Of a stretch of 64,000 nucleotides of DNA, positions 26,142-34,189 are shown in pieces. A program made the position numbers and the translations under genes. The stretch is taken from NCBI GenBank assembly GCA_963731285.1, contig CAVSUR010000011.1:186001-250000 (forward strand), given 5' to 3'. Under the pieces are notes generated by a model. The model was not told the DNA's origin. It searched no databases and was given only the letters and a program-made list of their open reading frames with translations. Numbering within the stretch: the stretch's first letter is position 1; every line of letters begins with the position of its first letter. Source of the stretch: CAVSUR01 sp963731285 (GTDB taxonomy: Bacteria > Actinomycetota > Actinomycetes > Streptosporangiales > Streptosporangiaceae).

Positions 26142-26996
26142 ATGAGTGGCGAAGCTGGAGATGGGCTGGATGCCCGCCGGCCGGCCGTCGCGCCCCCGCC
26201 AGCTAGTGCCCGCCAGCGGCCGCGCGGCGGACCAGGCCACGACGTGGCTGGTCACGGCGGCTCGGCCCGCGACACCACCGGCCATGGCGCCACGCCCCGC
26301 GGCGGGGACGGCCATCCCGGCCCGGCCCGCGAGGCCGGCCGCGGCGGCATCGCGCGCGAGGCGCCCCGCGGCCGGCGGTCCTCACTCGGCGGCGGCACGC
26401 CAGCCCAGGGCCGCGCGCTCGGCGCCCAGGGCCGTAAGACCGTGCGCAAGCTGCTGGATGCCGGCCTGGCCGTGTTCGACGAGCGCGGGTTCGCGGCCGT
26501 CCGGGTCGACGACGTGGTGCGCCGGGCCAACACCTCGCACGGCACGTTCTACCTGTACTTCGCCAACAAGGACGACCTGTTCCGGGCGCTGCTGCGGGAT
26601 GCGCTCGACGACATGGCCGTGATCACTGACGAGTTCCCCGAGGTAACCGGCGACGCCGCCGGGCGCGCGGCCCTGCGGACCTGGGTGCACAGCTTCTGCG
26701 ATACCTATACGGCGCACGCGACCGTGATCCGGATCCTGAGCCAGGCCGAGATCGTCGGCGAGGAGGTGTACGGCGACGGGCTCAAGCTGCTGTTCCGGCT
26801 GGCCGAGGCGATCACCAGGGGCATGGCCGGGCCCGGCCGCGGTGAGCTGGCCGAACACGCCGAGCTCACCGCGGTGGCGTGCCTGATGATGCTGGAGCGG
26901 GTCAACTACCTGATGAGCGTCGAGGTGCGGCTGCCGCGGGAGGAGATGGTGGACCGGCTGACCGCCATCATGTTCGCCGCGTTCCGCACCGCCTGA
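26142..26996 (+). CDS. TetR/AcrR family transcriptional regulator
   Basis: A 284-residue repressor-type protein. Residues 1-95 are a Gly/Arg/Pro-rich, probably disordered extension that TetR proteins usually lack. The HTH begins at GRKTVRKLLDAGLAVFDERGFAAV (about residues 98-120), and its recognition helix lies in NTSHGTFYLYFANKDDLFRAL. The C-terminal ligand domain runs to the end (VACLMMLERVNYLMSVEVRLPREEMVD). It may regulate the MFS gene upstream, a common arrangement, but both genes are on the same strand and this is inference. Confidence 0.88.
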   Translation: MSGEAGDGLDARRPAVAPPPASARQRPRGGPGHDVAGHGGSARDTTGHGATPRGGDGHPGPAREAGRGGIAREAPRGRRSSLGGGTPAQGRALGAQGRKTVRKLLDAGLAVFDERGFAAVRVDDVVRRANTSHGTFYLYFANKDDLFRALLRDALDDMAVITDEFPEVTGDAAGRAALRTWVHSFCDTYTAHATVIRILSQAEIVGEEVYGDGLKLLFRLAEAITRGMAGPGRGELAEHAELTAVACLMMLERVNYLMSVEVRLPREEMVDRLTAIMFAAFRTA

Positions 26997-27036
26997 GATC
27001 AGGCTGCCGCCTGCCCGCACGGGCGATCGCGGATGG

Positions 27037-27055
27037 CGCCGGCCCGCGGCCGGCG
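27037..27055. terminator. Small GC hairpin between convergent genes
   Basis: Arms CGCCGGC (27037-27043) and GCCGGCG (27049-27055) form a perfect 7-bp stem with a 5-nt loop between the convergent tetR and folP2 genes. There is no U-tract, so it is only a weak candidate. Confidence 0.35.
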
Positions 27056-27904
27056 TCAGGCCTCCCGGGCGCGCAGCCGGGTGACCGCAGCCAGGGCATC
27101 TCGCGCCGCGGCCGGGTCATGGACCCGGAACACCCGGGCCCCGAGCCAGGCCGAGATCGTCAGCGCGGCCAGCGTGCCCTCGGCCCGCTCATCGACGGGC
27201 AGGCCCAGGGTCTCGCCGATGAAATCCTTGTTAGACAGGGCGACGAGCACCGGCCAGCCGGTCGCGGTCAGCTCCCCCAGGCGGCGGGTAACCGCCAGCG
27301 AGTGCCAGGTGGTCTTGCCGAAATCGTGGGCCGGGTCGATCAGGATCGAGTCGGGCGGCACGCCCGCCGCCATGGCCCGGTCTGCTTGCCCGCAGACCGA
27401 CGCCAGGACGTCGGCGACCACGTCGTCGTAGCCGGGGCGGTGCGATCCGGTGCGCGGCGCCAGGCCCCCGGTGTGGGCGCAGACCAGCCCGATGCGGTGG
27501 CTGGCGGCCACCTCGGCCAGGCCCGGGTCAACGCCGCCCCAGGCATCGTTCAGCAGGTCCGCCCCGGCCGCGGCGGCCGCGGCGCCGACCTCGGCCCGCC
27601 AGGTGTCCGCGCTGATCACCACGTCCGGATATCGTTCCCGGACTGCGGCCACCAGCCCGGCCACCCGCCGGATCTCCTCAGCCGGGCTGACCTCGGCACC
27701 CGGCCCGGCCTTGACCCCGCCGATGTCCACGATCTGCGCGCCGGCGGCAACGGCCCGGCCGGCCGCGGCCAGGGCCGCGCCGAACTGGAAGGTGGAGCCC
27801 TGGTCGTAGAACGAGTCGGGGGTCCGGTTAACCACCGCCATGATCGCGAACGACCCCGGCGGCCACTGGTGCCCGCGCAGCCGCAGCGTCCGTCCCGTCG
27901 CCAC
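27056..27904 (-). CDS. folP2: Dihydropteroate synthase paralogue, FolP2 type
   Basis: A 282-residue TIM-barrel protein of the pterin-binding family. FAIMAVVNRTPDSFYDQGSTF, split as FAIMAVVNRTPDS and FYDQGSTF, and IVDIGGVKAGPGAEV are much closer to mycobacterial FolP2 than to FolP1 (which has NVTxDSFSDGG). IDPAHDFGKTTWHSL and LVALSNKDFIGETLGLPVDER are further FolP2 marks. In mycobacteria FolP2 is reported to lack dihydropteroate synthase activity, so the true reaction is uncertain. The frame is open to a GTG at 27994, but GTG 27904 with TATCCT seven bases upstream is preferred. It is divergent from guaB1. Confidence 0.82.
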   Translation of the reverse strand: MATGRTLRLRGHQWPPGSFAIMAVVNRTPDSFYDQGSTFQFGAALAAAGRAVAAGAQIVDIGGVKAGPGAEVSPAEEIRRVAGLVAAVRERYPDVVISADTWRAEVGAAAAAAGADLLNDAWGGVDPGLAEVAASHRIGLVCAHTGGLAPRTGSHRPGYDDVVADVLASVCGQADRAMAAGVPPDSILIDPAHDFGKTTWHSLAVTRRLGELTATGWPVLVALSNKDFIGETLGLPVDERAEGTLAALTISAWLGARVFRVHDPAAARDALAAVTRLRAREA

Positions 27905-27911
27905 CGGCAGC

Positions 27912-27917
27912 AGGATA
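27912..27917 (-). promoter_or_regulatory. Putative -10 box of a leaderless gene (folP2)
   Basis: TATCCT on the minus strand lies seven bases before the GTG at 27904, which supports that start over the longer GTG 27994. Confidence 0.4.
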
Positions 27918-28008
27918 GGCCACCGGGATGACGGGATGACCGGACCGCTGGCCGCGCGGCCGCCACCAGGTCGCCGCCGGGAGGGATGCGGCACCCGGCC
28001 GGCCAGGG

Positions 28009-28014
28009 CAGAAT
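28009..28014 (+). promoter_or_regulatory. Putative -10 box of a leaderless gene (guaB1)
   Basis: CAGAAT ends six bases before the GTG at 28021; there is no Shine-Dalgarno. The wider string CAGAATCGG also precedes the acidic-repeat protein gene at 11.2 kb. Confidence 0.4.
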
Positions 28015-28020
28015 CGGACG

Positions 28021-29487
28021 GTGAGATTCCTTACCGAGCCCGCCTGGGACCTGGCCTACAGCGACGTGTTCCTGGTGCCGGGCAGGTCCGCGGTCAGCTC
28101 CCGGCTGGACGTCCGCCTCACCACCAGCGACGGCAGCGGCACCACCATCCCGGTGGTCGTGGCGAACATGACGGCCGTGGCCGGGCGCCGGATGGCCGAG
28201 ACCGTGGCCCGGCGCGGCGGCCTGGCCGTGCTGCCGCAGGACATCCCGGTCGACGTGGTCGCCGAGGTCGTCAGCTGGGTGAAGAACCGTGACCTGGTGC
28301 ACGACACGCCGCTGACGCTCGGCCCCGAGGCCACCACCGGTCACGCGCTGAGCCTGCTGCCCAAGCGGGCGCACGGCGCGATCGTGGTGATCGAGAACGG
28401 CCGGCCGGTGGGGATGGTCACCGAGTCCGACTGCAACGGCGTGGACCGGTTCACCCAGCTCCGCCAGGTCATGTCGGCCGAGCTGCTGACGCTGCCGGCG
28501 GGCACCGACCCCGAGCACGCGTTCAGCCTGCTGCACGAGGGCCGCCACCGGGTCGCCCCGGTGGTCGACGCGGCCGGCCGGTGCGTGGGCATCCTGACCC
28601 GCACCGGGGCGCTGCGCGCGACCTTGTACGAGCCGGCTACCGACGACCGCGGGCGGCTGCGCATCGGCACCGCCCTTGGCATCAACGGGGACGTCGCCGG
28701 GCGCGCCAAGCAGCTGCTGGACGCCGGCGCCGACCTGCTGGTGGTGGACACCGCGCACGGCCACCAGGACAAGATGCTGCACGCGCTGAGGGCCATCAGG
28801 GGCCTGTCGCCCGCGGTGCCGGTGGCAGCCGGGAATGTAGTCACCGCGGCCGGGGTGGCCGACCTGATCGAGGCGGGGGCGGACATCGTCAAGGTCGGCG
28901 TCGGCCCCGGGGCCATGTGCACTACCCGGATGATGACCGGGGTCGGCAGACCGCAGTTCAGCGCGGTAGCCGAATGCGCGGCGGCCGCGCGGCAGCGGGG
29001 CGCGCACGTGTGGGCCGACGGCGGCGTGCGGCACCCCCGGGACGTTGCGCTGGCACTGGCCGCGGGCGCGGCCAACGTGATGATCGGCTCGTGGTTCGCC
29101 GGCACCTGCGAATCGCCGGGGGACGTGTTCAGGGACGCCGAAGGCCGCCGGTACAAGGAGAGCTTCGGCATGGCGTCGGCGCGCGCCGTGCGGCTGCGCG
29201 CGGCCGCCGACTCTGCGTTCGAGCGGGCCCGCAAGGAGCTGTTCGAGGAGGGTATCTCCACGTCCCGGATGTACCTGGACCCGGACCGGCCCGGGGTCGA
29301 GGACCTGATCGACGTGATCACCGCCGGCCTGCGCAGCGCCTGCACCTACGCCGGCGCGGCCAGCCTGGAGGAGCTGCATGAGCGCGCGGTGGTCGGCGTG
29401 CAGGGCGCGGCCGGGTACACCGAGGGCATGCCGCTGCGCCGGCTGGTGACGGACAGGGCCCGGCGTGCGCCAGCGCCCGCGCCATGA
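28021..29487 (+). CDS. guaB1: GuaB1 family IMP dehydrogenase-related protein (probable GMP reductase)
   Basis: A 488-residue IMPDH/GMPR-family enzyme. The N-terminal opening RFLTEPAWDLAYSDVFLVPGRS is specific to actinobacterial GuaB1. Two CBS repeats lie at about residues 95-220 (MVTESDCNGVDRF and GILTRTGALRA). The catalytic loop GVGPGAMCTTRMMTGVG contains the active-site Cys, and WADGGVRHPRDVALALAAGA binds phosphate. Mycobacterial GuaB1 is a GMP reductase rather than an IMP dehydrogenase, so purine salvage (GMP to IMP) is the likely role. It is divergent from folP2. Confidence 0.9.
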   Translation: MRFLTEPAWDLAYSDVFLVPGRSAVSSRLDVRLTTSDGSGTTIPVVVANMTAVAGRRMAETVARRGGLAVLPQDIPVDVVAEVVSWVKNRDLVHDTPLTLGPEATTGHALSLLPKRAHGAIVVIENGRPVGMVTESDCNGVDRFTQLRQVMSAELLTLPAGTDPEHAFSLLHEGRHRVAPVVDAAGRCVGILTRTGALRATLYEPATDDRGRLRIGTALGINGDVAGRAKQLLDAGADLLVVDTAHGHQDKMLHALRAIRGLSPAVPVAAGNVVTAAGVADLIEAGADIVKVGVGPGAMCTTRMMTGVGRPQFSAVAECAAAARQRGAHVWADGGVRHPRDVALALAAGAANVMIGSWFAGTCESPGDVFRDAEGRRYKESFGMASARAVRLRAAADSAFERARKELFEEGISTSRMYLDPDRPGVEDLIDVITAGLRSACTYAGAASLEELHERAVVGVQGAAGYTEGMPLRRLVTDRARRAPAPAP

Positions 29488-29499
29488 GCCGCGCTGGCC

Positions 29500-29505
29500 T
29501 ATTTT
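29500..29505 (+). promoter_or_regulatory. Putative -10 box and hairpin at the response-regulator start
   Basis: TATTTT lies six bases before the ATG at 29512 and no Shine-Dalgarno is present. It is inside a perfect 7-bp hairpin (TGGCCTA 29495-29501 with TAGGCCA 29506-29512). Transcription would start at the ATG, so the hairpin would matter in DNA rather than in the mRNA. Confidence 0.45.
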
Positions 29506-29511
29506 TAGGCC

Positions 29512-30209
29512 ATGACATCGCCGAGCGACTCGCCAGGCGCCGGCCTGCTGGCTGCCGCCAGCCCGAGCGTCCTGGTCGTCGAGGATGACCCGGGCATCGC
29601 CACCCAGCTGGTGCGCGGGCTGACCAGGGGCGGCTACCGAGTCGACCATGTGGTCACCGGTGGCGAGGCGCTGGCCGGCGGCAACCACGACGTGGTGCTG
29701 CTCGACCTGGAACTGCCGGACGCCGACGGCGTGCAGGTCTGCCGCCGGCTGCGGGAGCGCTCCACGGCCGCGATCATCGTGGTGACTGCGCACGGCGAGG
29801 AAGCCGACCGGGTCCGGCCCTGGACGCCGGCGCGGACGACTACCTGGTCAAGCCGTTCGGGCTGGCCGAGCTGCAGGCCCGGATCCGCGCGGTGCTGCGC
29901 CGGGTCCGCCCGGAGGGCGAGGTGATCAGGCACGGCTCGCTGACGGTGGACATGCGCACCCGGCGGGTCAGCGTGTCCGGGACCGAGGTGGCGCTGACGC
30001 CGAAGGAGTTCGACATCCTGGAGTGCCTGACGCTCGACCCGGGCCGGGTCGTCACCCGGCAGGAGATGCTGGAGACGGCCTGGGACTCGCACTGGTACGG
30101 CCCGACGAAGGTGCTGGACGTGCACGTGGCCGCGCTGCGGCGCAAGCTCGGCGTGCCCGGCCTGATCGAGACCGTCTACGGCCGCGGATTCCGCCTCGGC
30201 GACGCCTGA
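29512..30209 (+). pseudogene. OmpR/PhoB-type response regulator, one frameshift
   Basis: Receiver plus winged-helix regulator of about 232 residues when joined. The receiver reads SVLVVEDDPGIATQLVRGL and DVVLLDLELPDADGVQVC, with the phospho-accepting Asp near residue 62. At about 29818 the run GTCCGGCCCTGG lacks one G; restoring it gives VRALDAGADDYLVKPFGLAELQ with the conserved Lys. The DNA-binding domain follows (LTPKEFDILECLTLDPGRVVTRQEML and KVLDVHVAALRRKLG). Everything essential is preserved, so a homopolymer sequencing deletion is far more likely than a dead gene. Its stop overlaps the kinase start (TGATG). Confidence 0.88.
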
Positions 30210-31594
30210 TGGCGCGGCGGATCGCCCTGACCGTCCTGGTCCTGATCACCGTCCTGCTGGCTGTCACCGGCGTCCCGCTCGGGCTGATCACGGCCAGCCA
30301 GGACCGCCGGGATTTCCTGGACGAGGCCAAGGCGGCGGCGGCGACGCTGGCCAGCGTGGCGGAAGAGCAGCTCGGCGACCATGCCCGCGGCCCGGCGCTG
30401 GCCCGGTCGATCCGCGAGCTGGCCCGGGGCGGGGACCTGACCTCGATCTACGACGCCGCCGGGGCCCGGGTGGCGGGGACGGCGGGAGTCCCTGCCGGGC
30501 CGGCCGGCGCACTGCGCCGCGCCCTGGCCGGGGCGCCGCTGCGGATCTACCCGGCGACCGACCGGCTGATCGTGGTCAGCGCGGTCCGGCAGGACGGCAG
30601 CCCGGGCACGCTCGGCGCCATCGTGCTGTCCCGCCCCGCCGAGGTGCTCGACCACCGGCTCGACGTGCTGTGGGGCGGGCTGGCCAGCGCGGCGATCGGC
30701 GGCCTGCTGGCCGCGGCCGCAATCAGCACCGCGCTGGCCCGCTGGGTGAGCAGGCCGCTGGCCGCCCTGGAGACCGCCGCCCGGCGCCTCGGCGACGGCG
30801 CGCTGGACACCCGGGCGACCGACCGTGCGGGCCCCAGCGAGGTCCGCAGGCTGGCTGCGAACTTCAACACGATGGCGGCCCGGCTGCAGGCGCTGGTGCA
30901 CGGCCATCAGGCGATGATGGCCGACGTGTCGCATCAGCTCAGGACCCCGCTGGCCGCGCTGCGGCTGCGGCTGGACGTGCTGGCGCAAGACAGTGACGCG
31001 GCCACGGCCGAGGAGCTGGCGGGTGCCCAGGAGGAGATCGCCCGGCTGGGCCGGATGGTCAACGGCCTGCTGGCGGTGGCGCGGGCCGAGAACGTGACCG
31101 CGCAGCCGGTGCAGGTCGCGGCGGACGCGGTGCTGCGGGACCGGGTGTCCGCCTGGCGCCCGGCGGCCGAGGAGCGCGGAGTGACGCTGGCCGCCGCCGG
31201 CCTGGAACCGGCCGCGGCCCGGCTGGGTGAGGGCCAGCTAGAGCAGATCGTCGACAACCTGCTGGCCAACGCGCTGGACGCGGTTCCGGCCGGCGGCGCC
31301 GTGCGGATTTTCGCGCAGGCCGCCGGCGAGCGCACCCGGATCGTCGTCGCCGACGACGGGCCCGGCATGAGCGCGCCGCAGCAGCGCGCCGCGTTCCGCC
31401 GGTTCGCGTCCGCCACGCCGGGCGGCACCGGCCTCGGGCTGGCGATCGTGGATCGGCTGGTCACGTCGGCGGGCGGTTCGGCAGCCCTGTCTGACACCCC
31501 CGGCGGCGGGCTGACCGTCACCATCGAGCTGCCCGCCGCGCCGCGCGACCCGGCAGCCAGCGGCAGGCCCCGGCCGCGTCCCGAAGCGCGCTGA
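30209..31594 (+). CDS. Sensor histidine kinase
   Basis: Membrane histidine kinase (461 aa), partner of the adjacent response regulator. Transmembrane helix 1 is at residues 5-27, an extracellular sensor of about 125 residues follows, then helix 2 at about 155-177 and a HAMP domain (WVSRPLAALETAARRLGDG). The H-box is MADVSHQLRTPLAALRLRLD, with phospho-accepting His near residue 240. The N-box is QIVDNLLANALDAVPAGG, G1 is VADDGPGMS and G2 is GGTGLGLAIVDRL. All ATP-lid motifs are intact. The ATG at 30209 shares one base with the regulator stop. The signal sensed is unknown. Confidence 0.9.
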   Translation: MARRIALTVLVLITVLLAVTGVPLGLITASQDRRDFLDEAKAAAATLASVAEEQLGDHARGPALARSIRELARGGDLTSIYDAAGARVAGTAGVPAGPAGALRRALAGAPLRIYPATDRLIVVSAVRQDGSPGTLGAIVLSRPAEVLDHRLDVLWGGLASAAIGGLLAAAAISTALARWVSRPLAALETAARRLGDGALDTRATDRAGPSEVRRLAANFNTMAARLQALVHGHQAMMADVSHQLRTPLAALRLRLDVLAQDSDAATAEELAGAQEEIARLGRMVNGLLAVARAENVTAQPVQVAADAVLRDRVSAWRPAAEERGVTLAAAGLEPAAARLGEGQLEQIVDNLLANALDAVPAGGAVRIFAQAAGERTRIVVADDGPGMSAPQQRAAFRRFASATPGGTGLGLAIVDRLVTSAGGSAALSDTPGGGLTVTIELPAAPRDPAASGRPRPRPEAR

Positions 31595-31817
31595 CCTGCG
31601 CTGACCCGCGAGGACACGACCAGCGGCTGGCGACCGCCCCGGCAATTCATCCTTCCGGCGGACAGACGTTTACCAGTTCTGAGCATTTCCTGAACCGATC
31701 CCGTGCACCCCGCCGGGCAGGCTGGTAATCCGCTGACCCGCCCGGCGCCGGCGCCCGGCGGGCAGCGGCGGAACTGCGGCTAGCGAGAGCCGGCGGACAG
31801 TAGGGAGCCAGGCACCA

Positions 31818-32444
31818 GTGAGCGTGACCACCAGGCCGCGGCACCGCGGCGCGGAACAGACCGGCGGCGCGGCAGGCAACGAGCGGCTCACCGCGATGAC
31901 CGGGCTGGTGCTGCTGCTGCTGCTCGCCGCCGAGGGCATCACCATCGTGTCGGTGCACCAGCTGATAACCCTGCACTTCTTCATCGGGATGCTGATCCTC
32001 GGCCCGGTGGCGCTGAAGATCGGCTCGACCGGGTACCGGTTCGTCCGCTACTACACCCGCGCCGAGCCCTACGTCCGCAGGGGCCCCCCCGCTCCGCTGC
32101 TGCGGCTGCTCGGCCCGGTAGTGATCGGCACCTCGCTCGGCGTGCTCGGCAGCGGCGTCGCGCTGGCGCTCACCGGCCCGCAGCACGACGGGGCATGGCT
32201 GCTGGCGCACAAGGCCTTTTTCGTGCTGTGGTTCGGTGCCATGACCATCCACGTGCTCTGGTACGCGCCACGGCTGCCACGGCTGCTGGCCGCCCGCCCG
32301 GCCGGCCGGGCGCTGCGGGTGCTGGCGGGGGCCAGGGCGCGCTACCTGCTGCTGGCTGCCTCACTGGCCGGCGGGATCATCCTGGCGCTGCTGACGGTGC
32401 ACCTGGCCGGGGCATGGAACCCGGGCAGCTTCCCCGGCCGCTAG
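31818..32444 (+). CDS. Cytochrome b-like integral membrane protein
   Basis: A 208-residue protein with about four to five transmembrane segments: residues 28-45, about 52-72, 93-115, 128-150 and 170-192. His residues sit near membrane edges in VHQLITLHFFIGMLIL and WLLAHKAFFVLWFGAMTIHVLWY, in pairs suited to bis-His haem ligation, as in cytochrome b561 or DUF4405-type proteins. It may carry electrons across the membrane or anchor a redox partner. The GTG start at 31818 has GGGAG 12 bases upstream. It follows the two-component genes on the same strand after 223 bp; the regulators may control it, but this is only positional. Confidence 0.65.
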   Translation: MSVTTRPRHRGAEQTGGAAGNERLTAMTGLVLLLLLAAEGITIVSVHQLITLHFFIGMLILGPVALKIGSTGYRFVRYYTRAEPYVRRGPPAPLLRLLGPVVIGTSLGVLGSGVALALTGPQHDGAWLLAHKAFFVLWFGAMTIHVLWYAPRLPRLLAARPAGRALRVLAGARARYLLLAASLAGGIILALLTVHLAGAWNPGSFPGR

Positions 32445-32488
32445 GCCAGAGAGCGGCCGGCGCTGAGCGCGCCAGTCCGCTGAGTGCG

Positions 32489-33301
32489 TCAGGGCGCCGC
32501 GGTCAGGCTACGGCCCGCCCCGCCGGGCGCATCCGGGCCGTCAGGCCCGTCCGGGCCGGCGGCGCGCCGCGCCCAGGCCGCGACGCGGTCAAGCAGCGCG
32601 GGCTCGGCCGCAGTCTCGGCGTGGCCGAAGCCCTCCTCGATCCACAGTTCCCTGGGCTCGCCCGCTGCGGCGAAGATCTGCCGCGCGTGCTCGACCGGGA
32701 AGAACAGGTCCTGGTCGCCGTGCACGATCAGCAGCGGCGTCGGCGCGATCAGCGCGGCGGCCTCGTCCGGCGGCATCGGCACGACCTCCCAGCGGCCGCC
32801 GCTGATCCTGGTGTTCAGCAAGTGCCGGGAAATCAGCCGCCCGGCCCGGTGCTCGATGGCCCAGTGCACCCGGCGCATTGCCCTGGTGCCGCGGTAGTGC
32901 CACCAGCCGGGCCCGCTGACCGAGACGACCGCATCGACGTCGCCGACCAGGGCCGCGTGCCGCAGCACGACCGACGCGCCCATGGAGAAGCCGACGGTGG
33001 CGACCCGCCGGTAACCGAGCTCGCGCGCGTAGGTTACGGCCACGTCCACGTCCTTGATCTCCAGATCCCCTACCGTCGATGCCCCGCCGGACCGGCCGTG
33101 GCCGCGGAAGTCGAACGTCACCACCCCGCCGACCCGGTTCATCCGGGTCGCCACTCCCCACACCCACGGCCGCTGCCAGCTCTGGGTGAAGCCGTGCGCC
33201 ACGACGATGGCCAGGTCACTGTCCCCGGACAGGTGCGCCGCATCGATCGGCACCCCGTCGTCGGTCACCAGCGTGGTCCCTTTCGTCACCGGCTTGGTCA
33301 T
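32489..33301 (-). CDS. Alpha/beta hydrolase
   Basis: A 270-residue alpha/beta-hydrolase-fold enzyme. Residues LAIVVAHGFTQSWQRP form the oxyanion region, VVTFDFRGHGRSGG follows, and GFSMGASVVLRH contains the nucleophile Ser. LLIVHGDQDLFFPVEHA supplies the acid Asp and EEGFGHAET the catalytic His, so the triad is complete. It is probably an esterase or thioesterase; the substrate is unknown. The C-terminal 25 residues are Gly/Pro/Asp repeats (GPDGPDGPDAPGG). A GAGAAT hexamer six bases before the ATG suggests a leaderless transcript. Confidence 0.87.
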   Translation of the reverse strand: MTKPVTKGTTLVTDDGVPIDAAHLSGDSDLAIVVAHGFTQSWQRPWVWGVATRMNRVGGVVTFDFRGHGRSGGASTVGDLEIKDVDVAVTYARELGYRRVATVGFSMGASVVLRHAALVGDVDAVVSVSGPGWWHYRGTRAMRRVHWAIEHRAGRLISRHLLNTRISGGRWEVVPMPPDEAAALIAPTPLLIVHGDQDLFFPVEHARQIFAAAGEPRELWIEEGFGHAETAAEPALLDRVAAWARRAAGPDGPDGPDAPGGAGRSLTAAP

Positions 33302-33412
33302 GCTTCCATTCTCTCCGACCGGTGCGGCGCTCCGGCTTTGCGGGGCTTTTCAGCCGCCGGCCGGCTGCGGCACGGTAGGGACAGCACCGGCCCCGACAAA
33401 AGGAGGCGCATC

Positions 33413-34189
33413 ATGGGCGTGCTCGGCGATCTGCTCACCGGCCTGCGCTCGGCGACGATCGAGATCATCGACCTGACCGCCCGGCTGGAGGCAGCCACGC
33501 CGGTGATCAGGCTGCCGGAGCCCTTCGGCAGCACCGCGTCGTTCTCGCTGCGCGAAATCAGCCGGTACGACGAGCGCGGCCCGGGCTGGTACTGGAACGA
33601 CATCAGCACCGGCGAGCACACCGGCACCCACTTCGACGCGCCCGTCCACTGGGCGACCGGCCGGGACGGCGAGGACATCGCCCAGGTGCCGCCGGCCCGG
33701 CTGATCGCCCCCGCGGTGCTGATCGACTGCGCCGGCCAGGCTGCGGCCGACCCCGACTTCCTGCTCCAGGTGGACCACGTCCGGGCGTTCGAGGCGGAGC
33801 ACGGGCCATTGCCCGAGGGGGGCTGGCTGCTGTACCGGACCGGCTGGGACGCCCGGTCGCACAGCCAGGAGGCGTTCCTGAACGCCGACGAGTCGGGCCC
33901 GCACACGCCGGGCATCTCGGTCGAGTGCGCGCGCTGGCTGGCGGCCGAAACCCCGATACTCGGCCTCGGAGTGGAGACGGTGGGCACCGACGCGGGCGCC
34001 GCGCACTCGTTCGACCCGCCGTTCCCCTGTCATTCGATGCTGCTGGGGGCAGGCAAATACGGGCTCACCCAGCTGCAGAGCCTGGCCCGGCTGCCGGTCA
34101 CCGGCGCGGTGGTCATCGCCGGGCCGCTGCCGATCACCGGCGGGTCGGGCAGCCCGTGCCGGGCCCTGGCGCTGGTGGAGCGGTCCTGA
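33413..34189 (+). CDS. Cyclase family protein (kynurenine formamidase / isatin hydrolase fold)
   Basis: Metal-dependent amidohydrolase (258 aa) of PF04199. The ATG at 33413 has a strong AAAAGGAGG site; the longer open frame is shadow. The metal-binding motif is EHTGTHFDAPVHW at residues 68-80. PARLIAPAVLIDC, GWLLYRTGWDARS and LGLGVETVGTDAGAAH follow the family pattern. Members hydrolyse N-formylkynurenine, isatin or cyclic imides. Its stop shares a base with the start of the ThDP enzyme (TGATG), so the two proteins are probably made together and act in sequence. Confidence 0.87.
   Translation: MGVLGDLLTGLRSATIEIIDLTARLEAATPVIRLPEPFGSTASFSLREISRYDERGPGWYWNDISTGEHTGTHFDAPVHWATGRDGEDIAQVPPARLIAPAVLIDCAGQAAADPDFLLQVDHVRAFEAEHGPLPEGGWLLYRTGWDARSHSQEAFLNADESGPHTPGISVECARWLAAETPILGLGVETVGTDAGAAHSFDPPFPCHSMLLGAGKYGLTQLQSLARLPVTGAVVIAGPLPITGGSGSPCRALALVERS

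Noticed and set aside
27616..29793. 725-codon minus-strand open frame opposite guaB1
   Set aside because: Shadow frame produced by high G+C codon bias; guaB1 on the plus strand is unambiguous.
32489..34189. A 664-codon plus-strand fusion ending in the cyclase
   Set aside because: The part before 33413 is shadow of the alpha/beta hydrolase; a strong ribosome site fixes the cyclase start.
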